64,000 bases of DNA from Skeletonema tropicum (taxonomy: Eukaryota; Bacillariophyta; Thalassiosirophyceae; Thalassiosirales; Thalassiosiraceae): NCBI GenBank assembly GCA_037178625.1, contig CM074137.1:2604001-2668000 (forward strand), given 5' to 3'. Under the pieces are notes generated by a model. That model had not been told where the DNA came from, made no database searches, and was given only the letters and a program-made list of their open reading frames with translations. The translations under genes and the position numbers were made by a program. Positions 24,001 to 32,799 of the stretch are shown here, piece after piece; the stretch's first letter is position 1, and every line of letters starts with the position of its first letter.

Positions 24001-25748
24001 CATGGGCCCCTAAGTCGGGCACGGTTGAGGACAGTGCATCGCTGATAGTCAAACGTCATAGAGGCTACAACGCTCCTATCCAGACTCATTTGAGTGGTTC
24101 AAGACCAACTTCACAGAAAGATTTGGTACATGAAATATGGCTTGTTGTTGTGAACACGTATGCATCACTCCTTCGTTCAATTCGTCAGCAGTCGTCTACG
24201 TACGAGAAGGTAGATGAACAGATCGTTAGTCAACTCGCTCCCTTGTCAAAAATAGTGTTTGACTTCGTATGCACCTATGAAAAGGAATTGTTTTCATGTT
24301 TTGCAGCCTTATTCAACGAAGTCCACGCGCAAGGAAATTTGTCGAATAAGGGAGGGAAAACATCCTTTTCATCGAGCATTCAGTCTTCATCATTTGCCTT
24401 TACATCAAATTTACTTCAAGAATGTGAAGCAGTCTCTTTTCTTTTCGCCGAATTGTGTACTGGAAACACAAGAGCTCAATTTTTGCGTTCATGTGGATCC
24501 ATTTACAAAAAGATCCTCCAAGCTAGTGTTGAGTTAGCAAAGATGACATCATCATTTGTCGGGTCCATTGGTAATGCGCGGGAGCTTTTCATGGCATTAT
24601 CAGATGCAAAGACTATGCTCGATCAGCCTTCGGCCATGTTGGATGCACACCCTCTCCTCGCTGAAGGGATTCCTAATGCACGTCATGAAGCAATTCGCAA
24701 CGCTCACTTCGCTCACAGTTGTTGCATCCTCGCCACCAAGGAGGATTTTAGGGACGCGCATACTGCCACAACCAAAGATGCACAAACCGGTGAATCAGAA
24801 AGCACGCAAAACAGCACATCAAGCTTAGAGCAAAGCTTCCAAATTCATGTAAACAATAAGTTCATTACCGAAGTGGAGCAAGTGGCGGGTTGCTGCTTGT
24901 TCAATTCGCTTTCTGTGGTTGCCAATGCACATCCTGCATCAGAATCATTCGTGTCCCTCACTCCAGAAGAGGCTTCACAGCTAGATGTTCCAGCAGTGAT
25001 TAATCCAGGGGCGGTAGTTGCAATTTGCCCTCAAAATACAACTGCGCTAAGTTTGAAGAGATATCGCATCCAGAAGCCTCAAAGTGCAAGTTATGCACGC
25101 ACCGTTCGTTGTGACCGATCTACTCGTTCCATCACTGTGAAGTATGTCAAATCTGGCGAAATTGAGCAGGTACCTTGGTCTTGGCTTGTAGGCATGGAAG
25201 ACACGTCAAAAAAGCATTCTCTCTTTTCATACGTACCAGCGGCGAAGTCAATTGCAGATGCTGACGTACGTGGACAGCCTTCTTTGGGACATCTTGTTCT
25301 TGCTTTAAAGTGGTGTCGTCATTTTTCATCTACATCCTCATCACTGAATGATGCAAGCACTCCTCCCATGTACCTGGTGAACTCTGTGGCCGAGCGTGCA
25401 TCGATACTGTTGTGCACTGAAGTATTGCTACACGACGAGTTGCGCGATTCACACTCACGTCGTGATGAAACCACTCGAAAGATCAACATGCAATTACTCG
25501 ACTTGTTTGGATCTGACTTCCACTCCTCGTCTCTATCTGCGGTGATGAATGAAGCTGTTTTGGAGTCAATTAAGTTGCAGTTGAAAGATCAGCTGCATGA
25601 AGCATCGTTAGAAAGGGAAGAAGAAAGGAAGATGTGGGAGGAGCAGACAAACTGGGACAACGCTTCCTTCTTTGGTGGAAAGAAGCGAGAAGGACGCCGT
25701 TCACCATTCAGATCGCTTTCAAGGAAAACCAGTTCTGACTTTTCATGA
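18098..25748 (+). CDS. Giant alpha-solenoid protein resembling scaffold nucleoporin Nup188 (two exons)
   Basis: Exon 1 is 18098-23266 and exon 2 is 23346-25748. The 79-nt intron (GTAAGA...ATACAG) joins in phase 0 (SNQ|VAVCS), giving about 2,523 residues. The protein is almost entirely helical, with acidic low-complexity inserts near residues 200-220 and 260. N-terminal segments resemble Nup188: LLGISQERAVQLTL parallels the conserved LGL..EQ.VQLL region, then a GTRDLFSLVL block, then VTLLSFGLLLRLAHLS matching the hydrophobic helix after the N-terminal crescent. Nup188 is an inner-ring component of the nuclear pore. A C-terminal segment (about residues 2270-2350; PGAVVAICPQ...YVKSGEIEQVPW) looks beta-rich and is followed by more helices. 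The length exceeds typical Nup188 (~1,700-1,900), so other large solenoid proteins remain possible. Confidence 0.6.
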
Positions 25749-25790
25749 AGTATTAAGATTAGTTTACACTCTCTAAGCTAAATGAAGCGT

Positions 25791-25982
25791 TCATATAAGC
25801 CACCACACAAGCGAAGTCAAAACTAATACTGTTCCAAGACCAAGAGCGACTATCTGCGCCTTGAATCGTGGTTGAGTGTCAGGGTCTACACTTGGAGCAA
25901 AACGCACTCTGGGCTGTTTCTGCTTCGGCGGAGGACTGAAGATTATCTTTTCTTTAGGAAATGGTGTTTTCCTACGTTGCAT
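25791..25982 (-). CDS. Small putative tail-anchored membrane protein
   Basis: 63 residues from ATG: a basic, Pro-rich N-terminus (MQRRKTPFPKEK, PPPKQKQPRVRF) and one C-terminal hydrophobic helix (IVALGLGTVLVLTSLVWWLI) ending at the stop, as in tail-anchored proteins. The same frame stays open upstream to about 26066 with plausible sequence (IAKIPKANIDRNPSSSPRL), so the true start may lie further upstream, possibly across an intron whose acceptor is near 26066. It is convergent with the Nup188-like gene, 42 bp from its stop. No family recognised. Confidence 0.45.
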   Translation of the reverse strand: MQRRKTPFPKEKIIFSPPPKQKQPRVRFAPSVDPDTQPRFKAQIVALGLGTVLVLTSLVWWLI

Positions 25983-26623
25983 TAGCCGTGGTGATGACGA
26001 GGGATTTCTGTCGATGTTTGCTTTTGGAATCTTGGCGATCGACGAGGGGACATTGAGTCTTCGTAGTCATTCTTTCTTTCTGACTTTTTGGAAGTCATTC
26101 CTGATATTTGCAACACAAGCAAGAGGGTCGAAATGATTCGGAAGGAGCAGGTAAGGAGAACAGCAAGTGTTGCAAGGGTATTTAGATAGAATGGATGACA
26201 AGCCGGACCGGCGACAGGAGAATCAAAATCCTGTTTACCACAACATTTCTTGGTCCTTTGGCGCAAAAAATTCTTTATGATCACTCTACTCACGCGACTC
26301 ACGCTCTCTACGACCACCTACGACTCAGCTCTATCGATACTCCTTGCTTCTTGATTGCTTCGAACTGATGTAGATGTAGATAGCCTGTAAAAACAGATGA
26401 GATGCACAAGCAACAGCATCAATAACAGAGTACGATAAAAGAAACCCAATTGACGACAACCGGTTGATTCTATTTTAGTTGCTGCTCGTATAAAGCGAAA
26501 GCGATGATGTTGTAACGAATTGTGGGATCTATCCCTGTACAAAGCAAGATCGGTCGGTAGGTGTGTCTGAATGTTGGTAGTAAAAGTCCTTAATTAGTCA
26601 AATCAACCCATCAAGATCTCGGC

Positions 26624-27519
26624 CTAGTGTTTGATATCTTCAACTACGGCATGGGCGTAAATTGGTTCCACAGGAGCGCTTGGGCTTGTTTGAGGACTCA
26701 TACCTAATTTTTCCAAAGCCATCTTCACTAACTCTTCCTGAGAATGAATGTGCACGCGATCAATACTACCCCATCCTACATGTCGCGTTGTAGTACTAAG
26801 GCAGTGGAGATCTTTGATGTTTCCCATTGTAACGTGAACTTTATCAAACACTATAGCTTCAGATTCAGAGACGCCTGCCATAGTTACTTTAAGTTTACGG
26901 CAGACTACCACTTCCGTGTTCGACATATGAGTTGATACTTTAATGCCCGCGACTTTGCTTGCTTCTGACCAATGAACGCTACTTCGTTTGCTCACTGTAT
27001 CCCAGGGAAAGCCGTCACCCGCTTCGTTGATTCCTACGCTATTATTCCGTGTCATGACTCTCAGTTTGTTTTCAAGAATGCTGTGTGCTTGTAACTGTGC
27101 TTGTGCACGAGGCGAAGTTTTAGTTTCTATTCTAATTGATTGATGAGATTATTGCGTTGAGCTCAACGTTGAATAAGTAATTGCGTTTGCACGTTTGTAA
27201 TCCAGTCCCATTCTTGGGCTTCGCTTCTTATTATTGCGTCACGATTGAACTTACGTAGAATAGCTGATGAAGGAAATATGTAGATCATTCTCTGAATATC
27301 CATGACGGCAGCATTGTGCCTTTTGCTCACGACCGATTGTTCGGTGTTCGCTTCATTGAAGAAGTTGTTCAAAGTAAAGAACATCGAAAATCTTCTCCGT
27401 GCTTCTCCGACAGCCGTGGGTTCCATTATTCTCTCGGAAAGAAGAAAATGTTCAATAGCATTTATAAATAATAATAAATACAATGGAACATTGATATTGA
27501 GCGACAAAGAGGCCTGCAA
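26624..27519 (-). CDS. Novel modular protein gene, copy 1 (one module)
   Basis: Two open segments are interpreted as exons: 27519-27193 and about 27094-26624, with a plausible ~98-nt intron (donor GTGCAA, acceptor GCACAG) joining in phase 0 (..DWITN|LQAHSILENK..). Exon 1 includes MDIQRMIYIFPSSAILRKFN. Exon 2 has a single module: GINEAGDGFPWDTV, VAGIKVSTHMS, VHIHSQEELVKMALEKLG, then APVEPIYAHAVV and a stop. The first ~20 residues of exon 1 are uncertain because its open frame starts at a non-ATG codon next to a possible acceptor (TTGCAG). I recognise no domain. Strand choice rests on the long frame kept open across modules in the sister copies. Competing plus-strand frames exist (27302-27625). 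Confidence 0.45.
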
Positions 27520-27811
27520 TGCATCAAAGTCATCAAGCTATAATTGTCGATGTATCGTACGTCCTGAAGCAATCGAAGGCAATAAACTTGAGCTCTATTT
27601 TTGTATCGTGAAGTCTCAGCATTAGCAGTGGTCAGCTAGTCTGTCATAACTGCCGAGCCCGAGCCGAACCCCATCGTCTGATGACAACAACTGGGTGTAC
27701 ATAAACTTCAGCTATTACATCATAGGCTTGACTCAATCGCATCGATAGTGACAGGCTGCGGGTAGATTGCGATTCGCCCACCTGCTGAGGCGGTGCTCTC
27801 TGGCACAAGGG

Positions 27812-27819
27812 AACGAAGA
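27812..27819. repeat. Left 8-bp target-site duplication (AACGAAGA)
   Basis: AACGAAGA is present once at the equivalent point of units 2-4 (32182, 34840, 37632) but twice here, flanking the insertion (27812-27819 and 29517-29524). Confidence 0.85.
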
Positions 27820-29516
27820 CAACGCATGCATCATCGTCACGACGCTGTTAATGGACAACCAACACGGTTCATACCAAGAATATTCACATCCGTCGATAGT
27901 ATAGACCTAGGAGGATGCTCTGGTGCCTCGGTGGTCACTTCAATTGACAGCAACGTCCTCGTCGGCGACATACCAGCCATGTCACGACCAGCCGAACCGG
28001 CTCAAAATCCAGGTGGAGAATCACAGTATTGGAATGAACAATAAACATACATCAATCAACCATACAATAAACACCTTATATGGGTAATTGGCGTCTGATG
28101 ATAGCTTGGTTTGGTGGATTTAATAAAGTGGGGTCATGATAATCAATTATACCATTCAAAATTTTGAGACATAAGCTCAGCTCAGAAAGCTCCTGATGGC
28201 ATAATATGGATGCCAAGGGCATGTCATAACCCAAACAACAGCATCAATCGATGGTATTGATCATGTTGGATGTTCCAGTCGATCAGTGTCTGATATGAAC
28301 GACGATAACTGCTCAATCATCTCGTTCTACCGGTAGGACGACAAATAATTATACAACAAAATCACTGCGCTCTTTTTCATTTTATGAAAGTGGAGGTCAT
28401 TCAAAGCATTTAAATATAAACAACACCTTCCAATAAACTCTGACAAGAGCAGGTCAACTTTATATGCTATATGTAACAAAACAGGATATGATATGTGCAA
28501 TCTAAGCCTATCACAGAGCATGATACAAAACTCAACACATGGGGCTATACGATGCCAATGTCGGATAATACGACGACTGGAAGCCCCATTCAACCATACA
28601 AGACCCTTCTATTGGTTACTATCATTGATGTTGCGCAGCAGTTGGGGTTGAATAAGTCGTAAAGTGGTCGCTATATGCCCAAAACGCAAAAAATCAATAA
28701 TTTTGATGGCTCAAATTTCACCACACATGAGTATATATTAGATAGAACCAGAATACCACAGCAATACCACGATGCGCAAACGTTGCTACAATATACTTGA
28801 AACAATATCGCGGTGTATTGGGGTTTGTAAATGCTGAGGTAATTTAGATATTGTAGAATATGATACCAAAATTGAGTTGTCGATGGTCGAGACGATCGGC
28901 ACCGGTGACACAATAAAACTCGGCTGTCTTCGTCCAAACCCACCGAAAGAGTCGCCCAAATTCATCTCGAAGGTTATACAAAGGAAGGGGACCGCTGGTT
29001 TGGTGCCTAAATGTTTGAAACAGGTCGTGATATCGATTATTCATCATCTGGGCGGAAGTCGAGCGGCTCAAAATGTCTGTTTTTGATATGTGATCGGAAG
29101 ACAAACAGTTTGGAGCTGCTGATAAAAGCACAAAATGGCCAACCATACCATATACGATGATATGGGTGTCTCTATTATTGATGGAGTTACGTATAATGCT
29201 GTGTAGGAGGTCTATACTGTCAAATCCGCCATGGTCGGCATGTTGGCCTAAAAGAGTAGATGGTGTTTGGCGATATGTACTAATTCCGACTGTTTCGCTA
29301 ACAGGATGGCGCCATATTTGACTCGACTCGCCTCCAAATTCAATCCCACGATGGCCAAAAGTGCACCTATACGGAGGCTGATATCCACACAAGACAAAGA
29401 GATAACACCACCAAACTTTGGATATATCTATATTGGATGTATATGAATTCATGTATGCAATAACATTTGGTGTAGAACTTATTTGAAAATTCATCAAACC
29501 GGGCTCGCTCCCCCCT
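27820..29516. mobile_element. 1,697-bp insertion of unknown class in duplication unit 1
   Basis: Absent from the matching position in the other three units, and bounded by an 8-bp duplication, so it is a transposition-type insertion. The ends (CAACGCATGC... and ...CTCCCCCCT) show no obvious terminal inverted repeats, no TG..CA ends and no poly(A). Inside are a minus frame of 217 residues (29497-28844) and a plus frame that runs in from the left junction to 28044 and ends ESQYWNEQ. Neither is recognised. An 8-bp duplication is usual for hAT-type DNA transposons, but no hAT transposase is seen, so it may be a non-autonomous or internally deleted element. Confidence 0.8.
28844..29497 (-). CDS. 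Hypothetical 217-residue ORF inside the insertion
   Basis: It starts MMNFQISSTPNVIAYMNS about 20 bp inside the right end of the inserted element and reads through to DHRQLNFGIIFYNI. It contains a WVWTKTAEFY segment and several Cys/His residues but no transposase, integrase or reverse transcriptase motif that I recognise. A shorter plus-strand frame (28877-29086) overlaps it. Its place as the longest frame of the insert is the only reason to list it. Confidence 0.3.
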   Translation of the reverse strand: MMNFQISSTPNVIAYMNSYTSNIDISKVWWCYLFVLCGYQPPYRCTFGHRGIEFGGESSQIWRHPVSETVGISTYRQTPSTLLGQHADHGGFDSIDLLHSIIRNSINNRDTHIIVYGMVGHFVLLSAAPNCLSSDHISKTDILSRSTSAQMMNNRYHDLFQTFRHQTSGPLPLYNLRDEFGRLFRWVWTKTAEFYCVTGADRLDHRQLNFGIIFYNI

Positions 29517-29524
29517 AACGAAGA
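29517..29524. repeat. Right 8-bp target-site duplication (AACGAAGA)
   Basis: Second copy of the octamer that flanks the 1,697-bp insertion. After it the sequence returns to the unit consensus (GAAGAGCTGCTAGC). Confidence 0.85.
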
Positions 29525-30141
29525 GAAGAGCTGCTAGCTACCCCAGCCTACGGCAACCAGTCGAGAGCTGGTAAATAGCATATTTTTGGCTTTATTGTTG
29601 ACACAAGTCCATATCTTAGGAGCAATTTCCCTGCTTGTTTGGCGTCGACATCCAACATGCAAGCCGTCAAATTAGCGCTATTGTACTCTTGGTAAATGGA
29701 CGCTTCTCAGCCAACTGATTCTGAGCAACAATCCTTCGCGCCACCTCTTCTGTGATTAGCCCCTCAACAAATGGATGTGAAAGCGAGCAGTAGATGCCGT
29801 TTGTTCAGCGTTCAGCCTTCAGCCTTCAGCCTTCAGCGATCAGATCAAAAAATGGAGATGGAGGCGGATGCAGCAATCACATAAATGCAGCGCTGCGAAG
29901 TATCTACGACCATCAAATTAGACGACAGCAACACCATGAACAACGGTCACTAACGATATGCTCTAATCGTCCGATATTGGTGTGATATAATTGCAAAATG
30001 ATGTTTTGGCATCTGTGGGAGTTGAAAAAGTGCACGACGGTCCAGAGGTTATAGAGATCCGTGATTTCTTTCCGCCAAACCATAAACGCGCCTTTTTTTT
30101 TGTTACTCACGTAGGATCTCGATACCGAGGACTACAGCGTG

Positions 30142-32799
30142 AGGAGAATCAAAATCCTGTCCGTGTTTTACCACAACATTTCTTGGTCCTTTGCTGCAAA
30201 AAATTCTTTATGATCACTCTACTCACGACTCACGCTCTCTACGACCACCTACGACTCAGCTCTATCGATACTCCTTGCGATAGCCTGTAAAAACGATGAG
30301 ATGCACAAGCAATAGCATCAATAACGTTTACAGCCCCAGCAGAGTACGATACAAGAAACCCAAATTGACGACAACCGGTTGATTCTATTTTAGTTGCTGT
30401 TCGTATGAAGCGAAAGCGATGATGTTGTAACGAATTGTGGGATCTATCCCTGTACAAAGCAAGATCGGTCGGTAGGTGTGTCTAAATGTTGGTGTAAAAG
30501 TCCTTAATTAGTCAAATCAACCCATCAAGATCTCGGCCTAATGTTTGATATCTTCTTCAACTACGGCATGGGCGTAAATTGGTTCCACAGGAGCGCTTGG
30601 GCTTGGTTGAGGACTCATACCTAATTTTTCCAAAGCCATCTTCACTAACTCTTCCTGAGAATGAATGTGCACCCTATCAATACGACCCAATCCTGCATGT
30701 TGCGTTGTAGTACTAAGGCAGTGGAGATCTTTGATGTATCCCATTGTAACGTGAACTTTATCAAACACTATAGCTTCAGAGACGCCTGCCATAGTTACTT
30801 TAAGTTTACGGCAGACTACCACTTCCGCGTACGACATATGAGTTGATACTTTAATGCCCGCGACTTTGTTCGCTCCTGACCATTCAACGCTACTTCGTTC
30901 GCCCACTGTATCCCAGGGAAAGCCGTCACCCGCTTCGTTGATTCCTACGCTATTATTCAGTTTCATGACTCTCAGTTTGTTTTCAAGAATGCTGTGTGAG
31001 TGTTTGATGTCTTCTTCAACTACGGCATGGGCGTAGATTGGTTCCACAGGAGCGCTTGGGCTTGGTTGAGGACTCATACCTAATTTTTCCAAAGCCATCT
31101 TCACTAACTCTTCCTGAGAATGAATGTGCACACTATCAATACTACCCCATCCTACATGTCGCGTTGTAGTACGAAGGCAGTGGAGATCTTTGATGTTTCC
31201 CATTGTAACGTGAACTTCATCAAACACTATAGCTTCAGAGACGCCTGCCATAGTTACTTTAAGTTTACGGCAGACTACCACTTCCGTGTTCGACATATGA
31301 GTTGATACTTTAATGCCCGCGACTTTGTTTGCTTCTGACCAATGAACGCTACTTCGTTTGCTCACTGTGTCCCAGGGAAAGCCGTCACCCGCTTCGTTGA
31401 TTCCTACCCTATTATTCAGTTTCATGACTCTCAGTTTGTTTTCAAGAATGCTGTGTGCTTTTAACTGTGCTTGTGCACGAGGCGAAGTTTTAGTTTCTAT
31501 TCTAATTGATTAATGAGATTATTGCGTTGAGCTCAACGTTGAATAAGTAAGTGCGTTTGCACGTTTGTAATCCAGTCCCATTCTTGGGCTTCGCTTCTTA
31601 TTATTGCGTCACGATTGAACTTACGTAGAATAGCTGATGAAGGAAATATGTAGATCATTCTCTGAATATCCATGACGGCAGCATTGTGCCTTTTGCTCAC
31701 GACCGATTGTTCGGTGTTCGCTTCATTGAAGAAGTTGTTCAAAGTAAAGAACATCGAAAATCTTCTCCGTGCTTCTCCGACAGCCGTGGGTTCCATTATT
31801 CTCTCGGAAAGAAGAAAATGTTCAATAGCATTTATAAATAATAATAAATACAATGGAACATTGATATTGAGCGACAAAGAGGCCTGCAATGCATCAAAGT
31901 CATCAAGCTATAATTGTCGATGTATCGTACGTCCTGAAGCAATCGAAGGCAATAAACTTGAGCTCTATTTTTGTATCGTGAAGTCTCAGCATTAGCAGTG
32001 GTCAGCTAGTCTGTCATAACTGCCGAGCCCGAGCCGAACCCCATCGTCTGATGACAACAACTGGGTGTACATAAACTTCAGCTATTACATCATAGGCTTG
32101 ACTCAATCGCATCGATAGTGACAGGCTGCGGGTAGATTGCGATTCGCCCACCTGCTGAGGCGGTGCTCTCTGGCACAAGGGAACGAAGAGAAGAGCTGCT
32201 AGCTACCCCAGCCTACGGCAACCAGTCGAGAGCTGGTAAATAGCATATTTTTGGCTTTATTGTTGACACAAGTCCATATCTTAGGAGCAATTTCCCTGCT
32301 TGTTTGGCGTCGACATCCAACATGCAAGCCGTCAAATTAGCGCTATTGTACTCTTGGTAAATGGACGCTTCTCAGCCAACTGATTCTGAGCAACAATCCT
32401 TCGCGCCACCTCTTCTGTGATTAGCCCCTCAACAAATGGATGTGAAAGCGAGCAGTAGATGCCGTTTGTTCAGCCTTCAGCCTTCAGCCTTCAGCGATCA
32501 GATCAAAAAATGGAGATGGAGGCGGATGCAGCAATCACATAAATGCAGCGCTGCGAAGTATCTACGACCATCAAATTAGACGACAGCAACACCATGAACA
32601 ACGGTCACTAACGATATGCTCTAATCGTCCGATATTGGTGTGATATAATTGCAAAATGATGTTTTGGCATCTGTGGGAGTTGAAAAAGTGCACGACGGTC
32701 CAGAGGTTATAGAGATCCGTGATTTCTTTCCGCCAAACCATAAACGCGCCTTTTTTTTTGTTACTCACGTAGGATCTCGATACCGAGGACTACAGCGTG
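30142..32799. repeat. Segmental duplication unit 2 (2,658 bp)
   Basis: Nearly identical to unit 3 along its whole length; only scattered differences are seen. It contains a complete copy of the modular gene on the minus strand. At its right end it has the sulfotransferase 5' flank plus the codons MNNGH followed by a stop (taa). Confidence 0.95.
30538..31889 (-). CDS. Novel modular protein gene, copy 2 (two modules)
   Basis: Exon 1 is about 31889-31563 and exon 2 is about 31464-30538, by analogy with copy 1. Exon 2 holds two 153-residue modules in one frame. Each module has GINEAGDGFPWDTV, VAGIKVSTHMS, VCRKLKVTMAGVSEAIVFD, a HVTMG.IKDLHC stretch, VHIHSQEELVKMALEKLG and PVEPIYAHAVVEEDIKH. The two modules differ at many residues but keep the frame, which supports coding on this strand. 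The module has no recognised fold; alternating polar/hydrophobic residues suggest beta-rich then helical structure. The gene is divergent from the truncated MNNGH start further right in the same unit. Confidence 0.5.

Larger units (their letters stand above)
26216..30141. repeat. Segmental duplication unit 1 (interrupted by a 1.7-kb insertion)
   Basis: Homology to the other units starts at AGGAGAATCAAAATCC (26216) and ends where unit 2 starts with the same string (30142). This copy has only one 153-codon module (others have two), a few small indels near its left end, and a 1,697-bp insertion. Without the insertion, and adding the missing module, its length is close to the 2,658-bp unit. Confidence 0.9.

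Noticed and set aside
25982..26317. 111-codon minus frame (MVVESVSRV...) next to the small tail-anchored protein
   Set aside because: It crosses the junction of the duplicated unit and ends in a His/Arg stretch, and the alternative frame here continues more naturally into the tail-anchored protein.
27302..27625. Plus-strand 107-codon frame opposite exon 1 of the modular gene (also at 31672 and 34330)
   Set aside because: It starts with ATG and has a hydrophobic start, but it is broken in the diverged unit 4 and lies opposite a frame that fits the longer minus-strand gene. It remains possible but is less likely.
29991..30290. Plus-strand 99-codon frame in units 2 and 3 with a protein-like start (VEKVHDGPEVIEIRDFF)
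   Set aside because: It starts at a non-ATG codon and is broken by a poly(T) length change in the next unit, so there is no sign of constraint.
30661..31305. Repeated plus-strand 61-codon frames opposite the modules
   Set aside because: They are short, interrupted, and explained as shadows of the 295-codon minus frame.
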